Of a stretch of 17,176 nucleotides of DNA, positions 6,519 through 14,779 are shown piece by piece. The translations under genes and the position numbers were made by a program. The notes under the pieces were generated by a model that was not told the origin of the DNA, ran no database searches, and saw only the letters and a list, made by a program, of their open reading frames with translations. Location: positions 1 through 17,176 of the forward strand of contig CALEYZ010000081.1 in assembly GCA_937928195.1 (NCBI GenBank). Reading direction: 5' to 3'. The first letter of the stretch is position 1; every line of letters begins with the position of its first letter. The DNA comes from an uncultured Limnohabitans sp. (GTDB lineage Bacteria > Pseudomonadota > Gammaproteobacteria > Burkholderiales > Burkholderiaceae_C).

Positions 6519-8368
6519 GTTTTGGTTTCATTCAATGCTTGAATGGCCTCAGCCATGCAAGCACGCTGTTCATGATGGCGGCCGGCCTGACCTTGGTCTT
6601 TGGTGTCACGCGCATTGTCAATTTTGCACACGGTAGTTTCTTCATGCTGGGTGCCATGGTGGCGGGGCAGCTTGTCACCCAATGGTTGCCTGCTTGGTCA
6701 GAGATTGCCAGCCTTTACGTAGCTGCCATGCTGATCGGTGCATTGAGCGCTGCGGCCTTGGGTGCTGTCGCCGAGTGGTGTTTGTTTCGTCCTTTGCGTC
6801 AATCTCCGCCGCTCTATCCTTTGCTGGCGACTTTTGGCCTGAGTCTCCTGATTCACGATGGGCTGTTGGCTTGGATGGGGCCAGCTGAAATCTTTGCGCC
6901 GCGCTTTCCAGGATTGAAGGGGGCTGTTCAAATCGGCGAAGATTTTTTTCCGCAATGGCAATTGCTCACCTTGCTGTTGGGGCCTCTGGTTTGGCTGGCC
7001 TTGCATCTTTTGTTGAGAAAAACCCGTTGGGGTCGCCAAGTGCGCGCAGCCACACAAGACCGTGACATGTTGGACGCATTGGGTGTGAACCCTGCCCCTT
7101 TGATGCTGAGTGTGGTGGTGTTGGGCTGTGGCCTGGCCGGACTGGCTGGCGCATTGCAGCTGCCGCGTGAGCCTGCCAATTTGCAAATGGATTTGCAAAT
7201 GGTGGTTGAAACATTTGTGGTGGTGGTCATGGGCGGCTTGGGCAGTATTTCGGGTGCTTTTTATGCAGCGGTGTTGATCGGTTGCGTGCATGCCTTTGGT
7301 ATTTATTTCTTTCCCCAAGCCACCTTGGTCTTGATCTTTTTCACCATGGCGTTGGTTTTGGTGTGGCGGCCACAAGGATTGATGGGGGAATTGCCAGGCG
7401 CAGCGCCGCGAGAAAAAGTTGCAAGCTTTCAAGGCCTGTTCTCACAACCCGTCATGATGTTGATCGCTGGCGGCTTGTGGCTTATTTTGAGCATGGTGCT
7501 GATGCTGGCCGATGAATACACCCAACACGTGATGGAGGACATTTTCATCATGATGCTGTTTGGCCTGAGTTTGCAAGCCATGATGGCTTTGTCGGGCTGG
7601 GTCAGTTTTGGCCATGCAGCTTACTTTGGTCTGGGGGCTTATGCTGCGGCCTTAAGTCATTTGCACTGGGGTTTCAATGCCGTTCAGGCGGCGCTGTGTG
7701 GCATGGGGTGTGCAGGTTTGGCAGCTTTTGCCATGTCCAGTTTGCTGCAACGCAGTGCAGGGGTTTACTTGGCCATGTTGTCCTTGGCTTTTGCACAAAT
7801 GGTGTGGGCCAGTGCCAGCCAGTGGACCCAGGTGACAGGGGGCGACAACGGCTTGATTGGCTTGCAGTTGTTGGCCAATACCTCGCGCACCGCATTTCAA
7901 TGGAGCTTGGTGGCTTTGTGCGCCTTGTCCATATTGGGTTTTGCCAGGTTGGTTCGGTCTAGCATGGGTGCGGCATTGCAGGCAGGTCGCGATGCGCCAC
8001 TGCGTGCCTCGGCCAGCGGCTTGCGCGTCACAAGCTTGAACAATCGCGTGTTTTGGCTCAGTGCCTCAGTGGCTGGTTTGGCAGGTGGTTTGTGGACCAT
8101 CAGCAAAGGCGCGGTGTTCCCCTCAGTCGCATCGGTGGCCAGTTCTGTGGATGCCTTGATGGTGGTCCTGTTGGGTGGTGTGCACCATTGGCTGGGCGCT
8201 TTGGCTGGCAGTACCTTCTTGGTTGGGCTTGGCGCCGAGATGGGGCGACATTTTGACTACTGGCGAGGTTTTTTGGGTTTGCTCATCATGGCTTTGATGG
8301 TATTTGCCCCCGAAGGCCTTTTGCTTGTTTCTAACAAACAATTGACTGCTCACAAGGGGCGAACATGA
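6515..8368 (+). CDS. Fused LivH-LivM branched-chain amino acid-type ABC permease
   Basis: 617-residue inner-membrane protein joining both permease subunits of a HAAT-type (LivHMGF/urea/amide) ABC importer in one chain. Residues 1 to about 285 are LivH-like: GLTLVFGVTRIVNFAHGSFFMLGA near the start and VVVMGGLGSISGAFYAAVLIG near residues 238-258. A linker of about 20 residues (GELPGAAPREKVASFQG) follows. From about 308 to the end it is LivM-like: SGWVSFGHAAYFGLGAYAAA, RSAGVYLAMLSLAFAQMVW, TGGDNGL, and the cytoplasmic coupling-helix region before NNRVFWLSASVAGLAGGLW. Many hydrophobic helices are visible in each half. The start overlaps the nitroreductase stop, and the stop overlaps the LivG-type ATPase start (ATGA both times). 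No periplasmic binding protein is encoded nearby, so the substrate cannot be named. Confidence 0.93.
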   Translation: MSFGFIQCLNGLSHASTLFMMAAGLTLVFGVTRIVNFAHGSFFMLGAMVAGQLVTQWLPAWSEIASLYVAAMLIGALSAAALGAVAEWCLFRPLRQSPPLYPLLATFGLSLLIHDGLLAWMGPAEIFAPRFPGLKGAVQIGEDFFPQWQLLTLLLGPLVWLALHLLLRKTRWGRQVRAATQDRDMLDALGVNPAPLMLSVVVLGCGLAGLAGALQLPREPANLQMDLQMVVETFVVVVMGGLGSISGAFYAAVLIGCVHAFGIYFFPQATLVLIFFTMALVLVWRPQGLMGELPGAAPREKVASFQGLFSQPVMMLIAGGLWLILSMVLMLADEYTQHVMEDIFIMMLFGLSLQAMMALSGWVSFGHAAYFGLGAYAAALSHLHWGFNAVQAALCGMGCAGLAAFAMSSLLQRSAGVYLAMLSLAFAQMVWASASQWTQVTGGDNGLIGLQLLANTSRTAFQWSLVALCALSILGFARLVRSSMGAALQAGRDAPLRASASGLRVTSLNNRVFWLSASVAGLAGGLWTISKGAVFPSVASVASSVDALMVVLLGGVHHWLGALAGSTFLVGLGAEMGRHFDYWRGFLGLLIMALMVFAPEGLLLVSNKQLTAHKGRT

Positions 8369-9153
8369 GCCGCGTGCTGACAGTCAATCATTTGCAGTAC
8401 CAATACGCCGGTGTGCATGCCTTGAGAGGCGTGGACTTTGAGTTGCACCAAGGTGAATGCGTTGCCTTGATTGGCCCCAATGGGGCCGGCAAATCGACTT
8501 GCTTTGCTTGCCTTGCTGGCCAGCTAACGCCAGACCAAGGACTTGTGCTTTGGCGTGAACAAGATATGACGAATGTTCCGGTCACAGATCGTCGTGACAT
8601 GGGCATTGGTCGTACGTTTCAAGTGGCCCAAGTCTTTGAGGCACTGACTGTGATGCAAAACTTGCAGCTGGTGTTGAAGGCGGCAAATGGGGTCTCTGCT
8701 TTGGATGTCTTGGACGATTCCGAGCATGAGGCGGCAGCCCATTGGGTCCAAGCCATGGGATTGGCCGATTTAGGGCCGTCTGCGCTGAACACATCAGCCG
8801 CCAATTTGTCTTACGGCAACAAAAAACGTTTGGAATTGGCCATGGCCATGGCTGGTTTGCCGCAACCAGCGCAAGGGCTGTTGCTGTTGGACGAGCCTGC
8901 TGCGGGTTTGTCACCCGAGGAGCGACAAGACATGATGTTGCGTGTGCGGCAATTGACGGCGCAGGGCACCACAGTGCTGTACACAGAGCACAACATGGAT
9001 GCCGTGTTTGGTGTGGCCGATCGGGTCTTGGTCCTGATGGAAGGTCAATTGGTTGCGCAAGGTTTGCCCAATGAAGTGGCTGCCAACCCTTTGGTTCGCG
9101 AGCGTTATTTGGGTTCTAACTTTGCACTGAGTGAGGGCCAATCGCATGCTTGA
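8365..9153 (+). CDS. LivG-type ABC transporter ATP-binding protein
   Basis: 262-residue nucleotide-binding subunit of the HAAT importer encoded by the flanking genes; it powers uptake from the cytoplasmic face. Walker A is GPNGAGKST (37-45, Lys43), the signature is LSYGNKKRLELAMAMA, a weak but usual LivG variant of LSGGQ, and Walker B plus D-loop is LLLLDEPAAGLSPEE. The H-loop is YTEHNMDAVFGVADR, and the C-terminal tail NPLVRERYLGSNF is the LivG type (family ending YLG). AGGGG (8355-8359) sits five bases before the ATG, which overlaps the permease stop. The end overlaps the LivF-type gene by eight bases. Confidence 0.94.
   Translation: MSRVLTVNHLQYQYAGVHALRGVDFELHQGECVALIGPNGAGKSTCFACLAGQLTPDQGLVLWREQDMTNVPVTDRRDMGIGRTFQVAQVFEALTVMQNLQLVLKAANGVSALDVLDDSEHEAAAHWVQAMGLADLGPSALNTSAANLSYGNKKRLELAMAMAGLPQPAQGLLLLDEPAAGLSPEERQDMMLRVRQLTAQGTTVLYTEHNMDAVFGVADRVLVLMEGQLVAQGLPNEVAANPLVRERYLGSNFALSEGQSHA
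9133..9137 (+). promoter_or_regulatory. Ribosome binding site deciding the livF-type start
   Basis: GAGGG lies eight bases before the ATG at 9146 and supports that start over the in-frame GTG at 9131, which would itself overlap this site. Confidence 0.65.
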
Positions 9154-9826
9154 AGTTCGTCATCTCAGTGCGCACTACGGTCAAGCGCAAGCTTTGTTTG
9201 AGATTTCTTTCCAAGTTCCAAGAGGCAGCATGGTGCTGGTTCAAGGTTTGAATGGCGCAGGTAAGTCGACGTTGCTCAAGGCCATCATGGGACTGATGCC
9301 GCAGGTGCAAGGGGAAATTCTGTGGCAAGGGGAGCGCCTGATGAGCTTGGCGCCGCATGAGCGATCACAGCGCGGTTTGGGTTATGTGCCCGAAGATCGA
9401 CGGCTTTTTTCTGCACTCACAGTTCGTCAAAATTTGGAGATTGCCATCCCTCGGGTCCAAAAACAACATGCCCAAGGACCGGCGCCCGTGCGTTTGAATG
9501 ACGTACTGGCTTTGTTCCCAGCTTTGGAAGGCATGCTGGAGCGACCTGCCGCTCAAATGAGTGGGGGTGAGCAGCAAATGCTGGCCTTAGGTCGAACCTT
9601 GATGACACAGGCCCACATGCTGTTGCTGGACGAACCTTGTGAGGGCATTTCGCCGGTGTTGGTGCAGTCCATTGCAAGGGCTTTGGCACGCTTGAAACAG
9701 GACGGCTTCACGCTCTTCATTGCGGAGCAAAACCAGACCTTGAACGCGTTGGCCGATCAAGTGCTGAACTTGGCGGGTGGTGCATTGAGTCCTGGCGCCG
9801 TGTTGCCAGGGCGCACTCAGCATTGA
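9146..9826 (+). CDS. LivF-type ABC transporter ATP-binding protein
   Basis: 226-residue second ATPase of the HAAT importer. The start is ATG 9146 (MLEVRHLSAHYG), which aligns with usual LivF N termini. The in-frame GTG at 9131 adds only MRANR. Walker A is GLNGAGKST (34-42, Lys40), the signature MSGGEQQMLALGRTL, and Walker B MLLLDEPCEGISP, followed by FIAEQNQTLNALADQ as the H-loop region; the usual His is replaced by Gln in AEQN, as is common in LivF. The length is at the short end for LivF (about 230-240). It overlaps the LivG-type gene by eight bases and closes the six-gene overlapping run. No terminator is visible in the 97 bp to pncB. Confidence 0.93.
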   Translation: MLEVRHLSAHYGQAQALFEISFQVPRGSMVLVQGLNGAGKSTLLKAIMGLMPQVQGEILWQGERLMSLAPHERSQRGLGYVPEDRRLFSALTVRQNLEIAIPRVQKQHAQGPAPVRLNDVLALFPALEGMLERPAAQMSGGEQQMLALGRTLMTQAHMLLLDEPCEGISPVLVQSIARALARLKQDGFTLFIAEQNQTLNALADQVLNLAGGALSPGAVLPGRTQH

Positions 9827-9923
9827 GTTGCCCTCAAAAGCACCTTGATCTTGAACTTGGCGACGGGTGAAAGTGACTGGCTTCACGTACACTGGGGGGT
9901 CAACTTCTCAGCCATTTTTCGAC

Positions 9924-11108
9924 ATGATCATTACCAGTTTGCTGGACACGGACCTTTACAAGTTCACCATGATGCAGGTGGTGTTGCATCAATTTCCAGG
10001 TGCACAGGTTGAGTACCGTTTCAAGTGTCGCAATCCAGGTGTTGAATTGGCACCCTTTGTGGATGAGATTCGCAGCGAAATTAAATCGCTTTGCAGTTTG
10101 CATTTCAAAGAAGATGAGCTGGCCTACCTGCGGTCTCTGCGCTTCATCAAAAGCGACTTTGTCGACTTCTTGGGCCTGTTCAGGCTGAATGAAAAATACA
10201 TTCAAGTCACACCCAATCTGGCGGGCGAAATTGACATTGTGATTCAGGGGCCTTGGCTGCACACCATTCTGTTTGAGATTCCTGTATTGGCCATTGTGAA
10301 CGAGGTCTACTTCAGAAACACACAGCGCTTGCCTGACTTGTTGCAGGGCCGCAGCCGCCTCGACACCAAAATCAAACAATTGCAAGCCGGTGATCTCAAG
10401 GCTTTGAAAATTGCCGATTACGGCACGCGCCGCAGATTTTCTCGTGCCTGGCATGAGGAGGTCTTGCGTGTCTTGATCGGTCGCCTTGGCTCGGGACCCA
10501 CTGGCCAGTTTGCCGGCACCAGCAATGTGCACTTTGCTTACATGTTGGGCCTCACGCCTTTGGGCACCATGGCGCATGAATATTTACAGGCTTGTCAGGC
10601 CTTAGGGCCACGTTTGCGCGACAGTCAGGTGTTCGCCTTTGAGTCCTGGGCCCGGGAATACCGAGGTGACCTTGGCATTGCGCTCAGTGATGTGTACGGC
10701 TTCAATGCGTTTTTGCGTGACTTTGACATGTACTTCTGCAAATTGTTTGATGGTGCCCGTCATGACAGTGGCGATCCGTTTGTTTGGGGTGAACGCATGA
10801 TTGCGCATTACCGTGCCAATCGAGTGGATCCGCTCACCAAAACATTGATCTTCAGCGATGGGCTCACAGTGCCCAAAACCATCGATTTGTTCCGGCAGTT
10901 CAATGGCCGTTGTTTGTTGGCCTTTGGCATTGGCACCAATCTCACCAACGACTTGGGTTATGAGCCTTTGCAGATTGTGATCAAGATGGTGAAGTGCAAT
11001 GGCCAACCCGTTGCCAAGCTGTCAGACACGCCTGGCAAAGGCATGTGCGAAGATCAAAATTATTTAGCCTACCTCCGACAAGTTTTTGAAATTGAGGACA
11101 TTCAATGA
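9924..11108 (+). CDS. pncB: Nicotinate phosphoribosyltransferase
   Basis: 394-residue enzyme of NAD salvage that makes nicotinate mononucleotide from nicotinate and PRPP with ATP hydrolysis. The start ATG 9924 gives MIITSLLDTDLYKFTMMQ, the conserved PncB N terminus. The frame stays open to a GTG at 9867, but those 19 residues do not resemble the family. Key features are FAGTSNVHFAYMLGLTPLGTMAHE with His218 at the place of the autophosphorylated His of enterobacterial PncB, the phosphate-binding HDSGDP motif, the DGL turn, and the PRPP-site region FGIGTNLTNDLGYEPLQIVIKM. The length fits the PncB type of about 400 residues. Its stop overlaps the nhaD start (ATGA). The 97-bp gap upstream shows no clear promoter. 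Confidence 0.95.
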   Translation: MIITSLLDTDLYKFTMMQVVLHQFPGAQVEYRFKCRNPGVELAPFVDEIRSEIKSLCSLHFKEDELAYLRSLRFIKSDFVDFLGLFRLNEKYIQVTPNLAGEIDIVIQGPWLHTILFEIPVLAIVNEVYFRNTQRLPDLLQGRSRLDTKIKQLQAGDLKALKIADYGTRRRFSRAWHEEVLRVLIGRLGSGPTGQFAGTSNVHFAYMLGLTPLGTMAHEYLQACQALGPRLRDSQVFAFESWAREYRGDLGIALSDVYGFNAFLRDFDMYFCKLFDGARHDSGDPFVWGERMIAHYRANRVDPLTKTLIFSDGLTVPKTIDLFRQFNGRCLLAFGIGTNLTNDLGYEPLQIVIKMVKCNGQPVAKLSDTPGKGMCEDQNYLAYLRQVFEIEDIQ

Positions 11109-12388
11109 GCACTGTGCTGATCTTCATTTTTGTATTGACCTATGCGGCCATCGCATTCGAACATCCCATTCAAGTCAATAAGTCAGCAACAGCCCTGATT
11201 GGTGCTGGCTTGCTGTGGACCGTTTATGCCATTGCAGGTCCTGACGCCAAAGTGGTGGAGGCGGCCATGGGTGAGTCGCTCATGTCAACGGCTCAAATTG
11301 TGTTTTTCTTAATGGGGGCCATGACCATCGTAGAGGTGGTGGATGCGCATGATGGCTTCGAAGTGATTACCAAGCGCATTCAAACTACAAAACTTTCGAG
11401 TTTGATGTGCTTGGTGGGGTTTGTCAGCTTTTTTCTGAGTTCTATTTTGGACAACTTGACGACCACCATTGTGATGGTGTCATTGATGAAAAAGTTACTC
11501 GACAAACGAGAAGATCGCTTGTTCTTTGCCGGCATGATTGTCATCGCTGCCAATGCGGGGGGGGCTTGGACGCCGATCGGTGACGTCACCACCACCATGT
11601 TGTGGATTGGTGGTCAAGTCACCACAGTTGAAATCATGAAAGGCTTGTTCATTCCTTCGATGATCAATTTGTTGGTCCCTTTGGCGGTCACTGCATGGAC
11701 CTTGCGTGGCCGCATGGTGGAGGCGCCCGCACGAGAAATGAACCACGGACAAATTGAAACCACATCCTTTGAACGTCAATTGATGTTCTTCATGGGGTTG
11801 GGTATTTTGGTGGCGGTGCCTGCTTTCAAAACGCTGACCCATTTGCCACCTTTTTTAGGCATTTTGTTTGGCCTGGGTTTGCTGTGGTTGGTGGGTGATC
11901 TGGTGCACCGCCACAAGACAGATGAAGACAAAGAGCACCTCACCTTGGTCAGCGCTTTAACGCGAATTGACATGAGTTCCATTTTATTCTTCGTGGGCAT
12001 TTTGTTGGCTGTGGCCAGTCTGGAGCACGCACACATTCTGACGGCGGTTGCACAATGGCTGAACGATGTGGTGGGGCGTTTGGACATCATTGTCATCTTG
12101 ATTGGCTTGGTCAGTGCTGTTGTCGACAACGTGCCGCTGGTGGCAGCATCCATGGGCATGTACAGCTTGGCGCAGTACCCAGCAGACAGCTTCTTGTGGG
12201 AGTTCATGGCTTATTGCGCAGGCACGGGGGGGTCAATTTTGATCATTGGCTCTGCAGCGGGTGTGGCCGCCATGGGTTTGGAAAAAATCGATTTCCTTTG
12301 GTATGCCAAGAAGATCAGTTTGCTGGCCTTGGTGGGGTATTTTGGCGGCGCCATTTTCTACATCATTCAATACCAAATGACGCACTGA
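11105..12388 (+). CDS. nhaD: NhaD-type sodium/proton antiporter
   Basis: 427-residue polytopic inner-membrane protein of the NhaD family (ion transporter superfamily) that exports Na+ or Li+ in exchange for H+. Ten or more hydrophobic helices are visible. Family blocks include the N-terminal AFEHPIQVNKSATALIGAGLLW, FFLMGAMTIVEVVDAHDGF, SSILDNLTTTIVMVSL with the membrane Asp, the diagnostic AANAGGAWTPIGDVTTTMLWI, and the symmetry-related SAVVDNVPLVAASMGMY with a second Asp-Asn pair. GAGGA (11094-11098) precedes the ATG by six bases. The start overlaps the pncB stop as ATGA, so translation is probably coupled. The substrate assignment rests on family membership. Confidence 0.94.
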   Translation: MSTVLIFIFVLTYAAIAFEHPIQVNKSATALIGAGLLWTVYAIAGPDAKVVEAAMGESLMSTAQIVFFLMGAMTIVEVVDAHDGFEVITKRIQTTKLSSLMCLVGFVSFFLSSILDNLTTTIVMVSLMKKLLDKREDRLFFAGMIVIAANAGGAWTPIGDVTTTMLWIGGQVTTVEIMKGLFIPSMINLLVPLAVTAWTLRGRMVEAPAREMNHGQIETTSFERQLMFFMGLGILVAVPAFKTLTHLPPFLGILFGLGLLWLVGDLVHRHKTDEDKEHLTLVSALTRIDMSSILFFVGILLAVASLEHAHILTAVAQWLNDVVGRLDIIVILIGLVSAVVDNVPLVAASMGMYSLAQYPADSFLWEFMAYCAGTGGSILIIGSAAGVAAMGLEKIDFLWYAKKISLLALVGYFGGAIFYIIQYQMTH

Positions 12389-12427
12389 CCCGAATTCGTA
12401 TTCAAATGAACACAGAGAAAGAAATTG

Positions 12428-13408
12428 ATGAAACCTAAGCTGTTGGTGGCTCGCCCCATTTTTCAATCGGTCATTGATGCGCTGTCTGTGCACTTTGAAG
12501 TCTCCGACAATCAATCGGACACACCCTGGACTACAGAAACTTGGAAGTTGGCGCTGAGTCAGCATGATGGTGTGTTGACGACGGGCATGGACCCTGTGAA
12601 CGGCCAGGTCTTGGCTGCACAACCGCGTCTGAAAATTGCCGCCAATATGGCGGTTGGGTTCAATAACTTCGATGTACCAGCATTGACGAAGTTGGGAGTG
12701 GTGGCCACCAATACGCCAGACGTCTTGACGGAAACCACAGCCGATTTTGGCTTTGCATTGTTGATGGCCACAGCCCGCCGCATGACCGAAAGCGAACATT
12801 ACTTGCGCGCAGGCCATTGGAAACTGTGGCGTTACGACATGTTTGCAGGCTCTGAGGTTCATGGCAGCACCATGGGTATTTTGGGCATGGGGCGCATTGG
12901 TCAAGCCATTGCCCGGCGGGGTGCTTTGGGTTTTGGCATGAAGGTCATCTATCACAACCGTAGCCAACTTGACGCGGTCACCGAAGCGGAATGCAAGGCC
13001 CAGTATGTTGACAAAGAAACACTGCTTCAAACAGCAGATCATTTGGTGTTGGTGGTGCCCTACAGTGCGGAGTCGCATCACAGCATTGGCGCAGCTGAAA
13101 TTGCAAAAATGAAGCCCACGGCCACGTTGATCAACATCGCGCGCGGCGGCATCGTGGACGATGCTGCACTGGCGCAAGCGCTTAAAAATAAGCAAATTGC
13201 TGCAGCGGGGCTGGATGTTTTTGAAGGCGAGCCATCTGTGCATCCAGACTTACTGACAGTGCCCAATGTCGTGCTCACTCCGCACATTGCCAGCTCAACA
13301 GTCAAGACACGTTTGGCCATGGCGCAGTTGGCGGCTGACAATTTGACAGCGTTTTTGACATCAGGCCGTGCACTGACACCTTTGAATCAATTGCCTGCCA
13401 ACAAGTAA
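12428..13408 (+). CDS. D-isomer-specific 2-hydroxyacid dehydrogenase
   Basis: 326-residue NAD(P)-dependent dehydrogenase of the D-2-hydroxyacid family, probably acting on glyoxylate/hydroxypyruvate or 2-ketogluconate-like 2-oxoacids. The substrate-binding domain flanks the Rossmann domain (about 100-290), with GMGRIG (153-158) after ILGMG and the NRS end of the second strand. The catalytic triad is intact: Arg239 in ARGGIVDD, Glu268 in FEGEP, and His286 in LTPHIASS. The start ATG 12428 gives MKPKLLVARPIF. The adjacent TTG at 12425 is in frame but not needed. The gene lies 39 bp after nhaD, with rmuC directly downstream without a gap. The subfamily looks GhrB/GyaR-like, but I do not assign a symbol. 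Confidence 0.92.
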   Translation: MKPKLLVARPIFQSVIDALSVHFEVSDNQSDTPWTTETWKLALSQHDGVLTTGMDPVNGQVLAAQPRLKIAANMAVGFNNFDVPALTKLGVVATNTPDVLTETTADFGFALLMATARRMTESEHYLRAGHWKLWRYDMFAGSEVHGSTMGILGMGRIGQAIARRGALGFGMKVIYHNRSQLDAVTEAECKAQYVDKETLLQTADHLVLVVPYSAESHHSIGAAEIAKMKPTATLINIARGGIVDDAALAQALKNKQIAAAGLDVFEGEPSVHPDLLTVPNVVLTPHIASSTVKTRLAMAQLAADNLTAFLTSGRALTPLNQLPANK

Positions 13409-14779
13409 ATGGACAATTCAATGCTTCTTTGGATGTTGCTAAGCCTCAATGTGTTGGTGCTTGGTTTGCTCTTTGTTTTGTGGCGCAAACAAGCACAGCC
13501 CGCCAGTGCATCGGCGGAGTTTGTGCAATTGGCCAATGGTTTGCAAGCTGCCAACGAACGTCTGGAGCGAGAACTGCGCAACGCCATTCTTGAATCGGCA
13601 AGAGGCGGCCGTCAAGAGTTGATCCAAACCTTGGGCACATTTCAACAAAGCTTGGTGCAGCAAAGTGCAGAAGCCACGCGCACACAGAACAGTCAAATGG
13701 ATGCTTTTGCGCAGCAATTGTCATTGCTTCAAAAAACTTTGTCTGACACACTCACATTGCAAGTTCAACAGCTGTCGGAAGCCAATGCCAGACGTTTGAC
13801 TGAAATGCGTGGCACGCTTGAAACACAATTGGCCCAACTGCAGCAAAGCAACACGGCCAAGTTGGATGAAATGCGCCAAACAGTGGATGAAAAATTGCAA
13901 ACCACCTTGCAAGCGCGCTTGGGTGAAAGTTTCAAACAAGTGGCCGATCGCTTAGAGCAAGTGCACAAAGGTTTGGGCGAAATGAACACTCTGGCGCAAG
14001 GCGTAGGTGACTTGAAGCACTTGCTGACCAATGTGAAAACACGGGGCATGTTTGGCGAAGCGCAATTGGCCTCCTTGTTAGAGCAGGTGATGGCGCCTGA
14101 TCAATATTCAGCGCAATGTGCCACCATCCCTGGCAGCAAAAACCGTGTGGACTTTGCCATTCGATTGCCCGGTAGATCAGACGATGGTCAGCCGGTTTGG
14201 TTGCCGATCGACGCCAAGTTTCCGAATGAGGATTACGAACGTTTACTGGATGCGCAATCGCGCGCGGATGCCATTCAGGCCGAGTTGTGCAGCAAAGCCC
14301 TCGAAGCGCGTGTGCGATTGGAAGCCAAATCCATTACAGAAAAATACATTGAGCCGCCATTCACCACCGACTTTGCCATTTTGTTTTTGCCGACAGAAGG
14401 TTTGTATGCCGAAGTCTTGCGACGTCCCGGTTTGATTGAATCTTTGCAGCGCGATTACCGCGTCACATTGGCCGGCCCCACCACTTTGATGGCCATGCTG
14501 AATTCTTTGCAAATGGGTTTTCGTACCTTGGCTTTGGAAAAACGATCGAGCGAAGTCTGGCAAGTGTTGGGTGCTGTCAAAACTGAATTTGGAAAATTTG
14601 GCGATGTGCTGGCCAAAGTGAAAGAGCAAACACAGACGGTGCTTAACACCTTGGACAAAGCCCAAACCCGCAGCAATGTAATGCACCGAGCACTGCGCCA
14701 AGTTGAAGCCATGCCGGAAGGACAGGTGCCGGGTTTGTTGGCGCAGGCGGTGGATGAAACTGACGGCGAGACGCCGTGA
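13409..14779 (+). CDS. rmuC: DNA recombination protein RmuC
   Basis: 456-residue RmuC family protein. RmuC restrains genome rearrangements at inverted repeats and is thought to be a nuclease-like factor. The order is an N-terminal membrane anchor (about 6-27, LLWMLLSLNVLVLGLLFVLW), a long Gln/Leu-rich coiled coil (about 35-205), then the RmuC domain (about 205-430). This contains KTRGMFGEAQLASLLEQVMAPDQY, the core VDFAIRLPG...WLPIDAKFPNEDYERL with a PD-(D/E)XK-like Asp-Ala-Lys, FAILFLPTEGLYAEVLRRPGL, and AGPTTLMAMLNSLQMGFRTLALEK. The ATG begins on the base after the previous gene's stop, and no Shine-Dalgarno separate from that gene is evident. The final TGA overlaps the GTG of the MFS gene. 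Confidence 0.95.
   Translation: MDNSMLLWMLLSLNVLVLGLLFVLWRKQAQPASASAEFVQLANGLQAANERLERELRNAILESARGGRQELIQTLGTFQQSLVQQSAEATRTQNSQMDAFAQQLSLLQKTLSDTLTLQVQQLSEANARRLTEMRGTLETQLAQLQQSNTAKLDEMRQTVDEKLQTTLQARLGESFKQVADRLEQVHKGLGEMNTLAQGVGDLKHLLTNVKTRGMFGEAQLASLLEQVMAPDQYSAQCATIPGSKNRVDFAIRLPGRSDDGQPVWLPIDAKFPNEDYERLLDAQSRADAIQAELCSKALEARVRLEAKSITEKYIEPPFTTDFAILFLPTEGLYAEVLRRPGLIESLQRDYRVTLAGPTTLMAMLNSLQMGFRTLALEKRSSEVWQVLGAVKTEFGKFGDVLAKVKEQTQTVLNTLDKAQTRSNVMHRALRQVEAMPEGQVPGLLAQAVDETDGETP

Noticed and set aside
6698..7432. 244-residue open frame on the minus strand
   Set aside because: It is a shadow of the fused permease. Its composition is extremely rich in His, Gln and Thr, which is typical of the antisense of hydrophobic membrane genes.
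9867..9923. GTG start of pncB at 9867
   Set aside because: The extra residues do not resemble PncB, and the family N terminus begins at the ATG at 9924.
9900..10577. 225-residue open frame on the minus strand
   Set aside because: It is antisense to the conserved N-terminal half of pncB and has no family features.
12233..13243. Long open frame (336 residues) on the minus strand
   Set aside because: It is antisense to the 2-hydroxyacid dehydrogenase, which has a complete catalytic triad and Rossmann motif. The minus-strand translation is Cys/His/Gln-rich with no recognisable domain.
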